Shown piece after piece: positions 12,701 through 24,325 of a stretch of 64,000 nt of DNA. The notes beneath the pieces are model-generated. The model saw nothing but the letters and a program-made list of their open reading frames with translations, did not search any database and was not told the origin of the DNA. This stretch comes from Malurus cyaneus samueli (lineage: Eukaryota > Chordata > Aves > Passeriformes > Maluridae), in the NCBI GenBank assembly GCA_009741485.1, contig VKON01000105.1, positions 397,213-461,212 of the forward strand. The letters are read 5' to 3'. Numbering within the stretch: position 1 is the stretch's first letter; each line of letters begins with the position of its first letter. The position numbers and the translations under genes are program-made.

Positions 12701-15700
12701 AGGAGAAGGTGCAAGATGATGTCTGCCAATCCCATGAGGATCTGGCTGTGCCTGCCGTGCCCCAGAGATGGGCTGGTTACCCACAGAGCTACAGCAGCAC
12801 CAATGCCACAACCCCAGCTCAACATCTGCCCCCTAGGCCAGCTCTCCAGTATCCCTCACACACTTCATCTCCTTGTCTGTACAACTCCCTCAGGGCCTCC
12901 GACACTATGTGGGCCTGCCAACACTCCTGAAGGCAGGACAGAGCACCCCTGGGAAGCCAAGCACAAGTTCCCTCAGAGTTCTCACTGCTGCCAGAGCTTT
13001 GCTCCACAGACCCATACACCTGCCCTGCACAGGGCAGATCCTTTCACTGCCAAAAGGTGAACAGAAGGGAAGTGAGTGGTTTTCCACCCCAGCCAGCTGC
13101 TGGGGACAGACCGGGCAGAGATCGGGGAGAGCAAGTGGCTCTGCCACACCAGTGTGCTCTGGAGGTAAAAGCAGACAAAAAAGAGGAGAGGAAGGATGGC
13201 ACAAAGCCAGCCTGGAACAGGCAGGTTCCCCACATCAGAGAGGATTTCTCTAAGAAACACCCCTGGGCTCTCCACCTCCTCCCCCTCAGACCCCAGTGAG
13301 CAGGAGGGGGATGACACCTCTCCCCCTGGAGCAAGCCGGCCTGCCCACAGCTGAGCCAAGCATGGCAAGCAGCAGCCCTGCGTGCAGCAACATGTTCACA
13401 GGAATGTGTTACTCCACTGGGCAAGGGGCCTGCCAGCAGCATGCAAACACCCCCGGTGACCCACCCTTCCAGGTCGGAAAAACTTGTCTTTGCAGTTCCA
13501 CACACTCCCTCCCACCCACGGCAGATACCCACATGTGGCCCAGCACCACTGCCTCCCCTTTCTGATTGGGCCAGGACCGGGGCTGAGAGCACCAGGAAGC
13601 AACTGAGAAAGCCAGGGGCTCTTCTCGGAACAGACCAGCCCCAGCGCCACACGAGACGGGGGTGAGAGGAAAACACATCATCTGGGGACAGTGAGACGCC
13701 TTCCTCCTCCTGGACAGGGCGGGAACCAGTTCCCTATATTCATCCAGTCCAAGGCCAGCCAACTCTCACACATGGGGCCACCTTGCTCCCTCCCTCAGGT
13801 AACCACCGTCCCACCCAGGAGGTGCTTTCACAGTTGCAGAGGCTATGTGAGACAAGGGAGAAGGGAGAGCTGCCCACCCAACTCCCCAATGCTCCAACTG
13901 TTTTCCCCCGCTGTGCCTGGTGCCCAGCCCTCAGGGACCCAACAGTGGCAGGTACAGCTCAGGTGTGCCCAGGAGGGCCACTGAACTTTGAGCAGTGTTT
14001 GCTGTGACCAGGGCCAACGCCCAGAAGAACAGGAGCAGCCGGGGCTGGGATGGAGACACAGGAACAGCTCCTGCCCTCACACACACGAGCCCAGCACACT
14101 GCTGCCATCAACCTTAGCCCACCGAGAGCATCTCATACCAATCCTGGAGCTGCAGACGTTTCCCCAGCCAGGCTATAGGTGAGCTGTTCCCAGGGCTCGG
14201 CCCCTACCGCAACTTGCCTGGACCCTTCCCTGTTTTACTGGAAAGCCAGGCACACTTGGTCTGGACAAGCACCCCACCAAGACTGGTACCACTGCAAAAT
14301 CCCCCATCCCATCACAAAAAAACATCAGGGCACAGACCTGCTAAAATCAAACACGGGGTAAAGGGTTCAGCCTGGCTCAGGTCCTCAGGCACACACTGGC
14401 ACAAGCATTCTTGCAGTGCATAAGAGCTCTGCAGTGCAAAATCACCGTGGACCTGCAGCACAAGGGTAGGGGCACTGGGACAAGCTCTTGGGCACCCACC
14501 ACTCCTGTCAGCACCCCCTGGCAGGGAAGCCCATCTCCCTGAAGGCGTCAGGAGTCAGCATGGAGGGCCAAGCAGCAGGGATCAGTCGTTCCCACCTCAG
14601 TCCAAGGTCCGTACACGCTAGTGTCCCACTGCCAACCTCTGACCGGCAGCTGCTCCGGGCTGGGAAGAGCCGACGAAAGCTGAGGTGACAGGCACCCGGG
14701 TTAAGGGTTGGCCCATCCTGCTACCACGCCTGGCAGCTTATGCTCCTTAGTCACTGGTTTGCCCCCACACCCAGCAGAGCCACCTCATCTCACCCCTCCT
14801 CACACGGGCCACCACAAGGAAGCAGTATTTCTCACAGGGAAAAGTTACTTCCTCCACAGTGAAAGGGGGACAGGATGATCACATGGCACCCATGGCCACC
14901 CCAAAGCCCCCCAACAGGCTGAGGTTACACGGGAACACAACAGAGGTCAGCCTTGCATGCAGTAGTCACCAGACAGGGCAGAGGGACAGGCATGCTTGTG
15001 CCCAAACAGCACCAGCAGCCTTCCTGGAGGGAAGGAAGGCGGATTAGCAACAAGCACAAGACAGGCGGGAACTGGATGGACTCATCAGCCTGCTGCTGGG
15101 GGTTTCCAGCATAAGAACTGGCTCTAAAAAAACATTTCCTCCCCTAAACAGCCTCCTCGGATGACATAAAGCAAAGAGAAGGTTGTGGCCACCTCAGAGA
15201 ACTCGAGGACTTTGGTCGAGAGCCCGTAAATCCAACCCCTTTCCGACAGCCTAGTGCTGAGGCACATTCCTGAACTCCATGCCAGAGGACAACCTCTTCT
15301 GCTGGCCAAGCCCTGTCAGGAGGAGTGCCTCAATTGCCCAGGTTCGGGTTTTGTCATCACATCCAGGCAACACCTGTTGTCTTCTATCGACCCAAACCAG
15401 ATGCGGGTTCTGCTTCTGTCAGTGAGGCATGGGTGGGACACTGCCACAGTGCTGCAGAGACATGGGTGTTCAGAGACACCAGAGCTCTTTACTTCCCTGG
15501 AGACAGCATGACCACAATCTTGGGAAAGGGCTCAGTCCTTGCCAGCAGTAAATAAGAGACAGTTATGAGGGGTTGTTGGGAAGGGAAACCAAGAGCTTCA
15601 CCCAGCACTCTCCCCCTAAGGCCACAGACACTGGTAAATTATTTTGAGAAGCCAACAGCCTTCCAGGCACGATCCAAGCCACGCTATTATTTTCTGGGTG

Positions 15701-17844
15701 TCCTAAAGCCACCTCCACTGCAGATACAATGGGCCAAGGTCTTATCTCTGTGCCAGAGGCTGGAGGAGGGAAGAGATGAGAGGCAATCCAGGGACAGACA
15801 CAGGCTCCGCGGTCTGGGCTGGACCATTCATCTGACTCGCAGTCCATCTTTAGGGAAGGGATGGCCTCAAGGGCTCCTCAACCACAGCAATCGGGCCCTG
15901 ACCTCGGCGTCGGAAGGAGGAGGCTCACCCCTCTGCGGCAGCCCAGGCAAGCCCAGCATGCTCCACTGAGTGAGAGCGCTTTCATCCTCCCACCCCTTCC
16001 AGGAAGGCTCCGCGCGAGATTCCAGCAATGCTGCACACGGCAAAGGACAGTCGTGTGCACACTCAAGGGTCTGGCCAAGCTCAGCCAACTGGAAGAGCAG
16101 CTTCCTAAAATCTGCTTTTCTGCCGTTGAAAGAACATGAACAAACACCAGCAGGTAAGGAACCTGCCTCACGAAAGCCCTGAGAGCAGGATGGAGCACAC
16201 AAGGTAACCCTGGGGAGGAGGACTAACAAATCCCCTGCCTGGGCTCTTCCCACCCCATGGCTTTCCACAGACCTGGCAGACATTGTCCCGCTCCACTGTC
16301 AGAAGCCCCAGCAGAGGCAGGAGCCTGGAGTCACCAACCAGCCACTGACCCCACTTCACCACATCCAGGAGAAAGGGCAAGGAAATGGCAACTTCAAACG
16401 CAAGCTGCGAGCATGCCGTACGGGATCCCAGCATGCCTGAAAAGCTGAGGACAAGCTCAATTCTTCACACCAAGTCCAAAAGCATCTGTGCAGTGCAGGG
16501 AGGGATCAGTGAAACCACAGGGAGCTACAGTTCACTACCTCCACAAGTCTGCATGAGCCCAGATGCTCCCCTCTGGCTCACTGGGAGCAGGGCAGAAGCC
16601 TGGGTGCGACAGCCCCAGGGTAGGACAGGAGCACCCCAGGCTTCCCACTGGTCACAGGACAGCCCAGGCCTCCCAGAAAACGGCCCTGTGAGCCCCATCG
16701 TCACCAGCTCGCTGGAAGGGCATGAGCAGTGAGCCCTTGGAAAGACAGGGAGGCACTCCAGGAGGTCCACCCCTCTCGCCAACAATCAGAGGAAGCTTTG
16801 TTGTCCAAACTCCCTCGCCCAAAGCCCAGGGCCATAACGGAGGTGCCCCACCTCCCTTCTGCCAGCCCGCGGGTGCCTCGTAGATACCAGCAGCCCTCAT
16901 GACTGAGAGCCGCGCAAACTTTCTCACCCCAAACTAAGTCTCCTCTGCAACGCTCCGAGAAGGCACATGAATACCTACGGTGCAGGGGAAAACGACGCCA
17001 GATAAGGTCACCAGAGAAGGCATGACCAGCACTGTGCAGGGGGGGAGGCAGCCGGACTGTCGCTAAATGACAGTGTGGCCAAGGGAGACTCGGAACGAGC
17101 CAGCGGCTGAGCAGACAGACCCCCGAGGCCGGCTCCAACACCGTCCTGCCTCCCCAGAAAGCGTTTCGGTGTCGCCTGTAAGCGCCGGTGGACGGGCCTG
17201 TCGGACTGTTTGTAAGCTCAGAGCGATTCCATTAGGAGGAGCCGCAGCCCCACCCCACACTGGACCCCCCCCGGGCACACCGGCCCCTTCCCCGCCAGAA
17301 CAAAGGCGCAGGCAAACGACACACCGGGCGATGAGCCCCAGCTCAGACGGACAGAGCCGAACCGGGCGTCGGACGCAGAGCCGGAGAGCGCGCCGTCCCG
17401 GCCGAGACTCCGTGGAAGGGACCAGCCCCGATCCCACCCGAGGGCGGGGGGGCCCCGGTGCCGCGCGGGAAGCTGGCAACCGGGCCGCCTTTGTTCGGGG
17501 GCGGCGGCGGCGCCCCGGGCGGGAGCGGGGCGGCCCGCCCGGCCAGCGCCTTGTGTCGCTCCGCGGGCTCCTGGCGCGCCAGCCCCCGCCAGGGCGGGCC
17601 CGCGCCCACCGGTCCCGCGGGCGCGCCGCGCCTGGCACCGCTCCCGGGCAGAACGGGACTCCTGGGGCCGGTACCGACCGCGGCCCGTCAGGAGAGCGAG
17701 GCCAAGCCCGATCCGGCCCCCGCCGGCGGGACCGGCCCACCCCGCCGCCGACGGGGCGTGCGGGCCCGGCAGACGCCGGCACCAGGCGGCCCCGCTCCCT
17801 CCCCTCTGCCCCCTGAGCGGCGGCGAGCCGCGATCGGGACTCAC
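3743..17844 (-). other. CTNND1: CTNND1 5'UTR remainder and long first intron
   Basis: About 14 kb separate the translation-start exon from the CpG-island exon near 17.85 kb. Apart from the undefined 5' end of the start exon, I found no coding exon, RNA gene or clear transposon. The base composition is moderately GC-rich and CA/TG-rich with short homopolymers, including an A run near 3,945-3,957. Many open frames occur on both strands but none resembles a known protein. Further noncoding CTNND1 exons may be present, because the human gene has several, but I could not place one confidently. Confidence 0.7.
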
Positions 17845-18250
17845 CGTGGCCGGGCTCCTCAGCGGCGGGCGGGGCGGGCGAGGGGGCGGTCCGCCCCGTG
17901 CGCACGGCCGCCGGCCGCTCCGCTCCGCGGGTCCCGCCGCGGCGGCGAGGGGAGGCGGAGCGGGCGCCCGGTGGCGGCGGCGGCGCGCGTCAGGCCGGTC
18001 CCGCCGAGCGGCGCGGGGCGGTGTGCGCGGAGCGCCGGGGTCGGTCGGGTCCCGGCCAGTGCACGCGCTTGCTCCCGCACCTAAAATGGAGTTGGTCCGG
18101 CGGCGGGGGAGGGGCGGACGCGGGGCCGCCCTCGGCGTCAGCAGCCGCGACAAGGACGGCGGGACCGGGGCGGGCGGGGCGGGGTCGGAGCGGCTGTCCC
18201 GGCGGGGTCTGGCTACGGTAGGGTTTGTCCCGAGAACGGTGTGTCCCTCG
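17200..18250 (-). promoter_or_regulatory. CTNND1: CpG-island promoter and noncoding exon 1 of CTNND1
   Basis: This is a dense CpG island upstream of CTNND1 and oriented for minus-strand transcription. A strong donor (exon ...CACG then GTGAGTCC) marks the end of a noncoding first exon at 17,845. The transcription start probably lies within roughly 17.9-18.1 kb. A perfect CArG box (CCTAAAATGG) sits at 18,080-18,089, a possible SRF site. The promoter assignment is inferred from position and composition; no transcript data are available here. Confidence 0.7.
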
Positions 18251-21200
18251 CGTGTTCCATCCCGGTAGGATCCGCTCCAGCGGTGCGTGTCCCCCAGACC
18301 GGGGTCTACGCTTAGATGGGCTCCACTTCGAGGCCATCCTGCCCCGGGAGCAGATCAACTGCTCCTCAAGCTCCGGGTCTGTCCCGGCATGGTGCGGCAA
18401 GGGGCTCTCTGGGACTCGCGCGGAGCAGAGCCTCCTCCGGCCTGTCCCGCTGGAGCGGCGGGAAAATAGGTTATCCTATCCAGGATAAAATTTTCCCAGA
18501 AGCAAGATTCCAGGGCAGGATGGGCTGCAATAAGTCCCTGGGAGGTCACCCGATCCCTTCTGGCTCTAGGGAGCAGGTACTGGTGGGACCCCTGCCACAG
18601 CTCATCCTCAGTGGTGGAGGGGTTGGCCTTCCCTGAGAGGCAAGAAGGTAACGACGGGCCAGGCCCATCCCGCATTCCGAGCTGCTCACCTGGGAGAAGT
18701 CCAGGTCCGGGTTCCCCCGAGGTGACAGTTTCCTACTTCATCCCTGATTAGGCACCGGGGAGAACCCTGCCTGCTCCTAACTGCCAAACTGTTAGTAAGA
18801 CAATGATAGAATAATAGAATTGAGGACTGTTTTGGGTGGGACAGGTAGTTCTTGGGGTAAATACGCACTGAGAAGCAGGGAGGATGTGATAACAGCCTGT
18901 GAATGTAGGTGTGAGGGAGATGATCCCAGCCAGGTGGGGATTGCTAAAGGTGGTGCAGAAAGGCAAAATGGGATTTGGTGCATACAAAGGGCACATCTAG
19001 GGAGATAATTGATCGGGGTGTGGGAACCCCAAACTCTCACTGATGTTTGATTTGTAGAATAGACCATCCAGCTGCCTGGAGAGCGAGAGCAAGTGTCCAC
19101 CCTCCCTGTGGGGAGAGGGTCTCTTCATCCCACAGCAGGGAGTGAGACCTTCTCTCTGCATCCTTTCATCCAAAACGAGCAAGTTGGCCCCCTGTGTCTT
19201 GAGTGAGAACTGCTCCCAGATCAGAAATAATCCTCATCTGCCTTCCCCTCCTCTTGACCCACACAAGGAAGAAGGTGGGTGCATCCCCTGAGTCTCAGGG
19301 ACCAAGAGGGAGAGGAGGTGCTCAAAATTCCTTCTGGGAACAGGAGTCCTTGCTCACCTGACACCTCCCAAGGGACAGTTCTCCCTCAAGGAAAAGACAT
19401 CAGAAACACCTTGCTCCTGCATCCCAGCAGCCATAACACATCCTTCGGGGGCTCTGCCTGGGCACTTTGGGCAGCAGGGTCTCAGGGATTCATGCATGGG
19501 CCCGGCATAATCACACTGCCCCCGTGCCCTCTTCAAAGATGAAAAGGTGCTCTTGCAAACACAGGTCTGATGCTGGGGGAGTGCCTCCTGTCCCCAGGAT
19601 GGAGCTGGACAGGGTTTATCCAGGAACTGGCCCTGCCCCAGCCCTGCCCCGGCAGCTGGAACGCCCGGCAGCGCATGCTTACTTTGGAAGGCAGGCTGCA
19701 CCCTGATCCTCCGGCTTCAGCTCACCCCGCAGCAGATCACACTCTTGTTTGACTACAACTCCTGGGGCAGAGGAGTCTGTCCCACTGCGTCCTGGGAGGA
19801 GGAGAGATGTATTACTAGCATGGGAAAGTTTCCCCTCTTTTACAGTAATTGCTTGTAATAACATCTTGCACATCCCCTTTCATCCTACAGCTGATACCTT
19901 TCCCAGATGAGACGCCCAGAAATGCAGCTGCCACCGGAACAGAGCAAGACAATTTGTTTACAAGGCAGGCTTGTGCTCTTGGCGGCTGAGGACAGGAGGA
20001 AGGGGAGGCTGCCGTCTCCGGGTCCACGCAGGCGGCTCAGGGGGATGGCCTGCATTGTTCCAGGTCAGGATAACAAGGCCCTTCCGCAGCCCCTTTCCTA
20101 TGGGAATCCCGACAGGTTGTTGTCCCTCTCCACACGAGGGGAAGTGCGGCACCAGGGGGGTGAAGCGACTCATCCGTCGGACGCCAACACCGAAGGGGAG
20201 GAGGAGGGAAGCGGGGCCTGACGGAACATTCCAGCCCCAGCTGGAAGACGCCAGACCTTAAAGCAAGGCCAGAGCCCACCCTGACACCTTCCCAGTGCTG
20301 CTGCACGTGCTCTGTGTTGTCCTTGCTTCACACCAGCATTCTGCTGTGCCTGAGCTGTCTGGTACCCACAGAGCATCCTGCTGTCAGCCTGGCTGCATCC
20401 CATCGTGCCCTCAGAGTGTCAAATTCCTGGTACATCTTTTGCTCGGAAGTTCATGTGACTGAAGCATGCGTAGTACTCTCCTTCCCTCCCAGCCTCACAA
20501 GGATCTATTGCCCCTTAGAGTCTCTCCTCTCTCCTTTTCCAGCCTCAGATCCTGCCTTCATCCCTGTCCCTTTTGCTACTGTGGCAGGGCAGAAGGTCCC
20601 TCTGGAGAGCAGGGACTCAGAGGCAGGTCTTGCTCTGTAACACAGGCAAAGGGGACATCGCTGAAAATGATCCTGGCTGCGAGACCTGAGATGGGGATTT
20701 CTTTTCTCTTACAGAAACTAGCTCAGAATCTGCTGATTTGAGGGCTTGGGAGACATTGGGAAGACAGGACTTGTCGTGTGGGGAGGCCTCTCTTCCTGTC
20801 AATAGCAGAGGGAGCCTGGATAGCCTGCACAGTTTAGGCCTTGCCTTCCCTTCAGCAGTGAATCCCACCAAGAGATAAACCCCGCTGGACATTCCTGACC
20901 CTGAGTCACCCAGGGCTGTGCCCAGCCATGCACCAAGGGACAAAGACACGGGCTGTGCTGCAGGTCTGCAGTCTCCAAACACCTGTAGGTGGACAGAAAG
21001 ATTTAAGGTCTGGCGTGTTTTGCTATGAAAACTGTGGTCTCTTATTTTTATCCAGGCAAATCTGGCAGCAGAACTGGAGTTTAGAGAGAGGGGTCAATGG
21101 GACAAAAGATGGCCGGTGATTTTTCCACTCTAGGTTATTTGGCTTTGGATACTAGTAAAAATGACACATAAAAGGCCTCTTTTGTGTATCCATGATGGGA

Positions 21201-22170
21201 GTGGTTGCTGGGGTTGCCAGATCGAGTATCAGTGAATTTTAAGGGCATACAAGGCCACTGATGGGGGGGGGAGGGGGTAGCAGCGTTGCAGCTGTTGGGT
21301 GCAGTGGAGTGGGATTAATGCTCAAACTCTAAGATCCCACCACATCAGCCATGTGCATCAGAATGTGGCTGCCCCCTGTCCCAGCTTGGTCCCACTCACT
21401 CTCACAGGGCACTCCATGGCATCTGGATCCATGCATGCCTGGTGAAGTCAGGCTTTCCAGGCGACAGCTCTGATCATTGTAATTCCAAAGGATTGCAAGG
21501 GGTGGGGGAGGAAACATCTCTATTTTCCTTCTATTTTTGTGATCATATGATAGCACTTTGATATGAAATTACTTGTTTTGCTGCATCCCTCAGTATTCCG
21601 GGCTGAGCTCCAAGCCACCCGGGGGCAGTGACAGACTGCCAGTGACCTCAAGGGCCGCTGGCCCAGGCCTACTACCAGCCACTTTCTTCCTTGGTTTGTG
21701 TCCATTTTGCACACAGCAAAAACAGAGAAGAAAAGCCACCCTCACATGTCCAACCAGATGAAAATCCCTCTGCAAGACCACATTTGAAGACTGTGTAGAT
21801 TTAAACTCTATGGCGACATTCAGGCCCCTATCCTCTGCAGCTCCTAAAACTTCCACCCGCTTGGGCTGTTTGTAGGAACAGCCACTGTGTCCAGGCGATG
21901 GGGCTGGATTATAATCGTTGTTCGTGTATGTGGAGCGACTGACGCAGATGTTTGTACAATGGGTGCTTTATAAAATGACAAAATACTTTCAAACTAAGTG
22001 GGCAGCATCGACTGCTTGAAGGACAGCTTCCAATGTACGATCAATCCTCCCCTTCAGAGGCCTGGGGCACAAAAACACCGTTTCTCACACGCGAGGGAAC
22101 AGCGGAGTCTGAAAATCCAGCTTCTGAACCCAGAGCTGCTCCACAGACAGCACCTTCCTCATTATCCACC
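18251..22170. other. Intergenic region between CTNND1 and BTBD18
   Basis: About 3.9 kb separate the divergent CTNND1 and BTBD18 promoters. It has lower GC than its flanks, with scattered short A/T runs and a G-rich run near 21,264-21,277. I recognise no gene, RNA or transposon. It could hold distal regulatory elements for either gene. Confidence 0.6.
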
Positions 22171-22399
22171 TCGTGTGCTTCAGTGCCACCACCACAGTGA
22201 CCACACGCAGCCCTGGCCTGGCTGTCGTGTCCGACAGGCTGAGGATGCGCCGAGGGGCAGCTCGGCTGCAGCCGCGCCCAGGGCTGCCCTCACCACAGCC
22301 ACCATCACACCAGCCCGGGCTCCAGCGCCTAGGCAGAGCAGAGGCACCGCGGCTGGGGCAGGGCTGCGGGAAGGGGCCGCTCTCAGCACGCGGATCTGC

Positions 22400-22910
22400 T
22401 CCGAGCACCGCTCCCAGAGCCCCCCGATCGGCCCCTCACCGCCATACCGACCCCGCCCCCTCTTCCCGCCATTGGCTGCCTGGGTGCGATTGGCGGGCGG
22501 GCCGCCACAGTGGGCGGGACCAGGCCTTGACGCCACGTGAGGCCGAGGGCGCGACGCGAGGGCGCGCAGGGCCCGCATCCTGCTCATCGCCCCCGGCTCC
22601 CGCACCGCAAGCTCAGGACTCACCTCCGGGACGCTTGGGCGGCGGCCCGCTGCCCCCTCGGCAGGTACGCGCAAGGCCCGGGGCGGGGCGCCTCCAGGCC
22701 GCGGCGGCCACACGGCGCCCCGGCTGTGGCGCCCCCTGCGACGCGCGGGGCCGTGCGGCAGGAGCGGGGGCACACGGACACCGGGCGCTGAGGGCCGGCC
22801 ACGGGGGAATGTGCAGATATCCCGCCACATCCCAGCCCCAAACCGCTGGGGACAGCCCGGAGAGGGCAGGCGAGTCGCCAGAGCCGTGCTGTCTGTCCCT
22901 GCAGGGCGCC
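22400..22910 (+). promoter_or_regulatory. BTBD18: BTBD18 CpG-island promoter and 5'UTR
   Basis: The segment is CpG-rich with GC boxes and two inverted CCAAT boxes (ATTGG at 22,471 and 22,489). A candidate noncoding exon donor (CCAC then GTGAGG) ends at 22,536. The acceptor of the ATG exon is clear: a pyrimidine tract followed by CAG at 22,902-22,904. The exact transcription start is not determinable. Confidence 0.55.
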
Positions 22911-22911
22911 C

Positions 22912-23976
22912 ATGGGTTCTCCCACAGCCACCCCGCAGCTGCTGTACCGCAGCACCCGCCTGCTGCGCACCGCCTTCCAGCACCTCCACCAGCAGCAGCA
23001 GCGAGCCGATGTTTTCTGTGACGCGGTCCTGTGGGCTGAAGGTGAGCGGACAGCACTGCCAGGGAAGGGCCAGCAGCCCTGGGGAGCTGCGGGCAGGGTA
23101 CGGGGCAAGTGGGGAGGGCTGCAGGGCCCTGACAGCCACTGTTGCTTTGCAGGCGAGGCAGTGGTGGCCCACTGCAGCGTTCTCTCGGTCTGCAGCCCTT
23201 TCTTCATGGAGCAGCTGGGCCCGGAGCTGCCCCCACAGGGTCGCAGGGTGGTGCTGGAGCTGGTGGGGCTGAAGATCGGGGTGCTGCGCAAGCTGGTGCG
23301 TTTCTTCTACACCGCCGAGCTGGAGGTCACGCAGGAGGAGGTGCACGAGGTGCTGGCAGCTGCCCGTCGCCTCCGCATCACAGAGCTCGAGTCGCTGCAG
23401 CTCTGGGGAGGACGCCTGGTGAGACTGGGACCCCAGCGGCAGCTCGACCGCTCCTGCCTGCAGTCCATCCAGGAAGTGTCCGCCGTGGCAGCACCTGACA
23501 CAGCACAGCCTGGCAGTGCTAGCTCTAGGGTGTCCCCCCAGGGGCAGCCACGCTCTCTGGGGCGCACGCACCCCAGCCCCATCGGGCGGATGAGGCTGCG
23601 GAAGGTGGAGAGCCGGGGGTGCTGGGAGGTGGTGCGGGAGGTGCAGCTTCCCACTGTGCCTCCTGCAGTGCCAGCAAGCAATGGAGGGGTGACAGAAGCA
23701 CAGCCTCCCCTGTATATGGATGCACGGGAGCAAGCCAGTGAGTACTCCCTGCCCCAGCAGCCCCCCATGGCAGACGGGATGCGGCAGGGTGGGGAGTCCC
23801 TTGTGTCCCAGCAGGGCTGTGAGCAGGCAGCGCCCTCGGTGCCCCCTGGAATTGACCCCGAGGAGGAGGAGGAGGTGGATGTGGGGACAGGGGAGCCGTT
23901 CCTGCCCCCTAGCACAGTCTGCCTCTGGCCTTGTCCCTCATCCGAGTCGGAAGAGGAGGTGGATGTCCTCACCTAG
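22912..23976 (+). CDS. BTBD18: BTB/POZ domain-containing protein 18
   Basis: There are two coding exons, 22,912-23,041 and 23,153-23,976, joined in phase through a GT-AG intron, giving 317 residues. An N-terminal BTB/POZ domain spans roughly residues 10-135, with the motifs RADVFCDAVLWAEGE, HCSVLSVCSPFF, VVLELVGLKIGVLRKLV and RRLRITELESLQL. Downstream lies a conserved nuclear-type segment, RMRLRKVESRGCWEVVREV, and an acidic tail carrying EEEVDV twice. BTBD18 is a nuclear regulator known in mouse for controlling pachytene piRNA precursor transcription. The protein is less than half the human length (712 aa); the shortening is in the disordered middle and tail. Its polyadenylation signal is at 24,040, convergent with SELENOH. 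Confidence 0.93.
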   Translation: MGSPTATPQLLYRSTRLLRTAFQHLHQQQQRADVFCDAVLWAEGERTALPGKGQQPWGAAGRVRGKWGGLQGPDSHCCFAGEAVVAHCSVLSVCSPFFMEQLGPELPPQGRRVVLELVGLKIGVLRKLVRFFYTAELEVTQEEVHEVLAAARRLRITELESLQLWGGRLVRLGPQRQLDRSCLQSIQEVSAVAAPDTAQPGSASSRVSPQGQPRSLGRTHPSPIGRMRLRKVESRGCWEVVREVQLPTVPPAVPASNGGVTEAQPPLYMDAREQASEYSLPQQPPMADGMRQGGESLVSQQGCEQAAPSVPPGIDPEEEEEVDVGTGEPFLPPSTVCLWPCPSSESEEEVDVLT

Positions 23977-24039
23977 GGAGGGCCTGGCTCTGCCTCTTCC
24001 CCCACCACTGCCTGCACCCTTTAGGCTGTGTGTCCTTGG

Positions 24040-24045
24040 AATAAA
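24040..24045 (+). terminator. BTBD18: BTBD18 poly(A) signal AATAAA
   Basis: A canonical AATAAA lies 64 bases after the BTBD18 stop codon. Cleavage is expected near 24,055-24,065, almost at the opposite-strand SELENOH 3' end. Confidence 0.8.
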
Positions 24046-24075
24046 GGGCTGGAGCTGTGCTGTGGAGTACTAAAC

Positions 24076-24081
24076 TTTATT
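24076..24081 (-). terminator. SELENOH: SELENOH poly(A) signal AATAAA (minus strand)
   Basis: Reading the minus strand, CCAATAAAG lies about 245 bases after the SELENOH stop codon and just after the candidate SECIS. This leaves only about 30 bases between it and the BTBD18 signal. Confidence 0.8.
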
Positions 24082-24134
24082 GGAGATTTGGGGGGGAACA
24101 AGGGGGTGGGGAGGGAGCCAGGGGTCCAGCAGTG

Positions 24135-24215
24135 GCAGAGCTGCAGCATCAGGGACGGGACTGGGGATGGCAGGTGCCCCCCACTTGGTCTCGCCTCTTC
24201 ATGGACGCTCGTACC
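24135..24215 (-). promoter_or_regulatory. SELENOH: Candidate SECIS element in SELENOH 3'UTR
   Basis: On the minus strand ATGA (24,202-24,199) is followed after 12 bases by an AA pair (24,186-24,185), and TGAT lies at 24,151-24,148. The two arms between these marks can pair over about ten positions with two A/C mismatches. A G-run/C-run in the apical part could form the extra mini-helix of a type II SECIS. This element would recruit SBP2 and eEFSec to recode the upstream UGA. Folding was judged by eye only. Confidence 0.6.
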
Positions 24216-24325
24216 GCAGGTGCTGATCCTGGCTCGGCTGTGGGGAGAGGCAGTTGGTCCCTGTCCTGTCCCGTCCCGTCCCATCCCATCCCCTGTCCCC
24301 ATCCCTGCTCACTTGGCCAATGCCT

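Noticed and set aside
19750..19764. ZNF143-like ACTACAACTCC motif in the intergenic region
   Set aside because: Only a partial match to the longer consensus and far from any recognised promoter.
22180..23733. 517-residue minus-strand open frame opposite BTBD18
   Set aside because: It is antisense to a clear BTB-domain gene and its CpG island. GC-rich third positions keep the opposite frame open.
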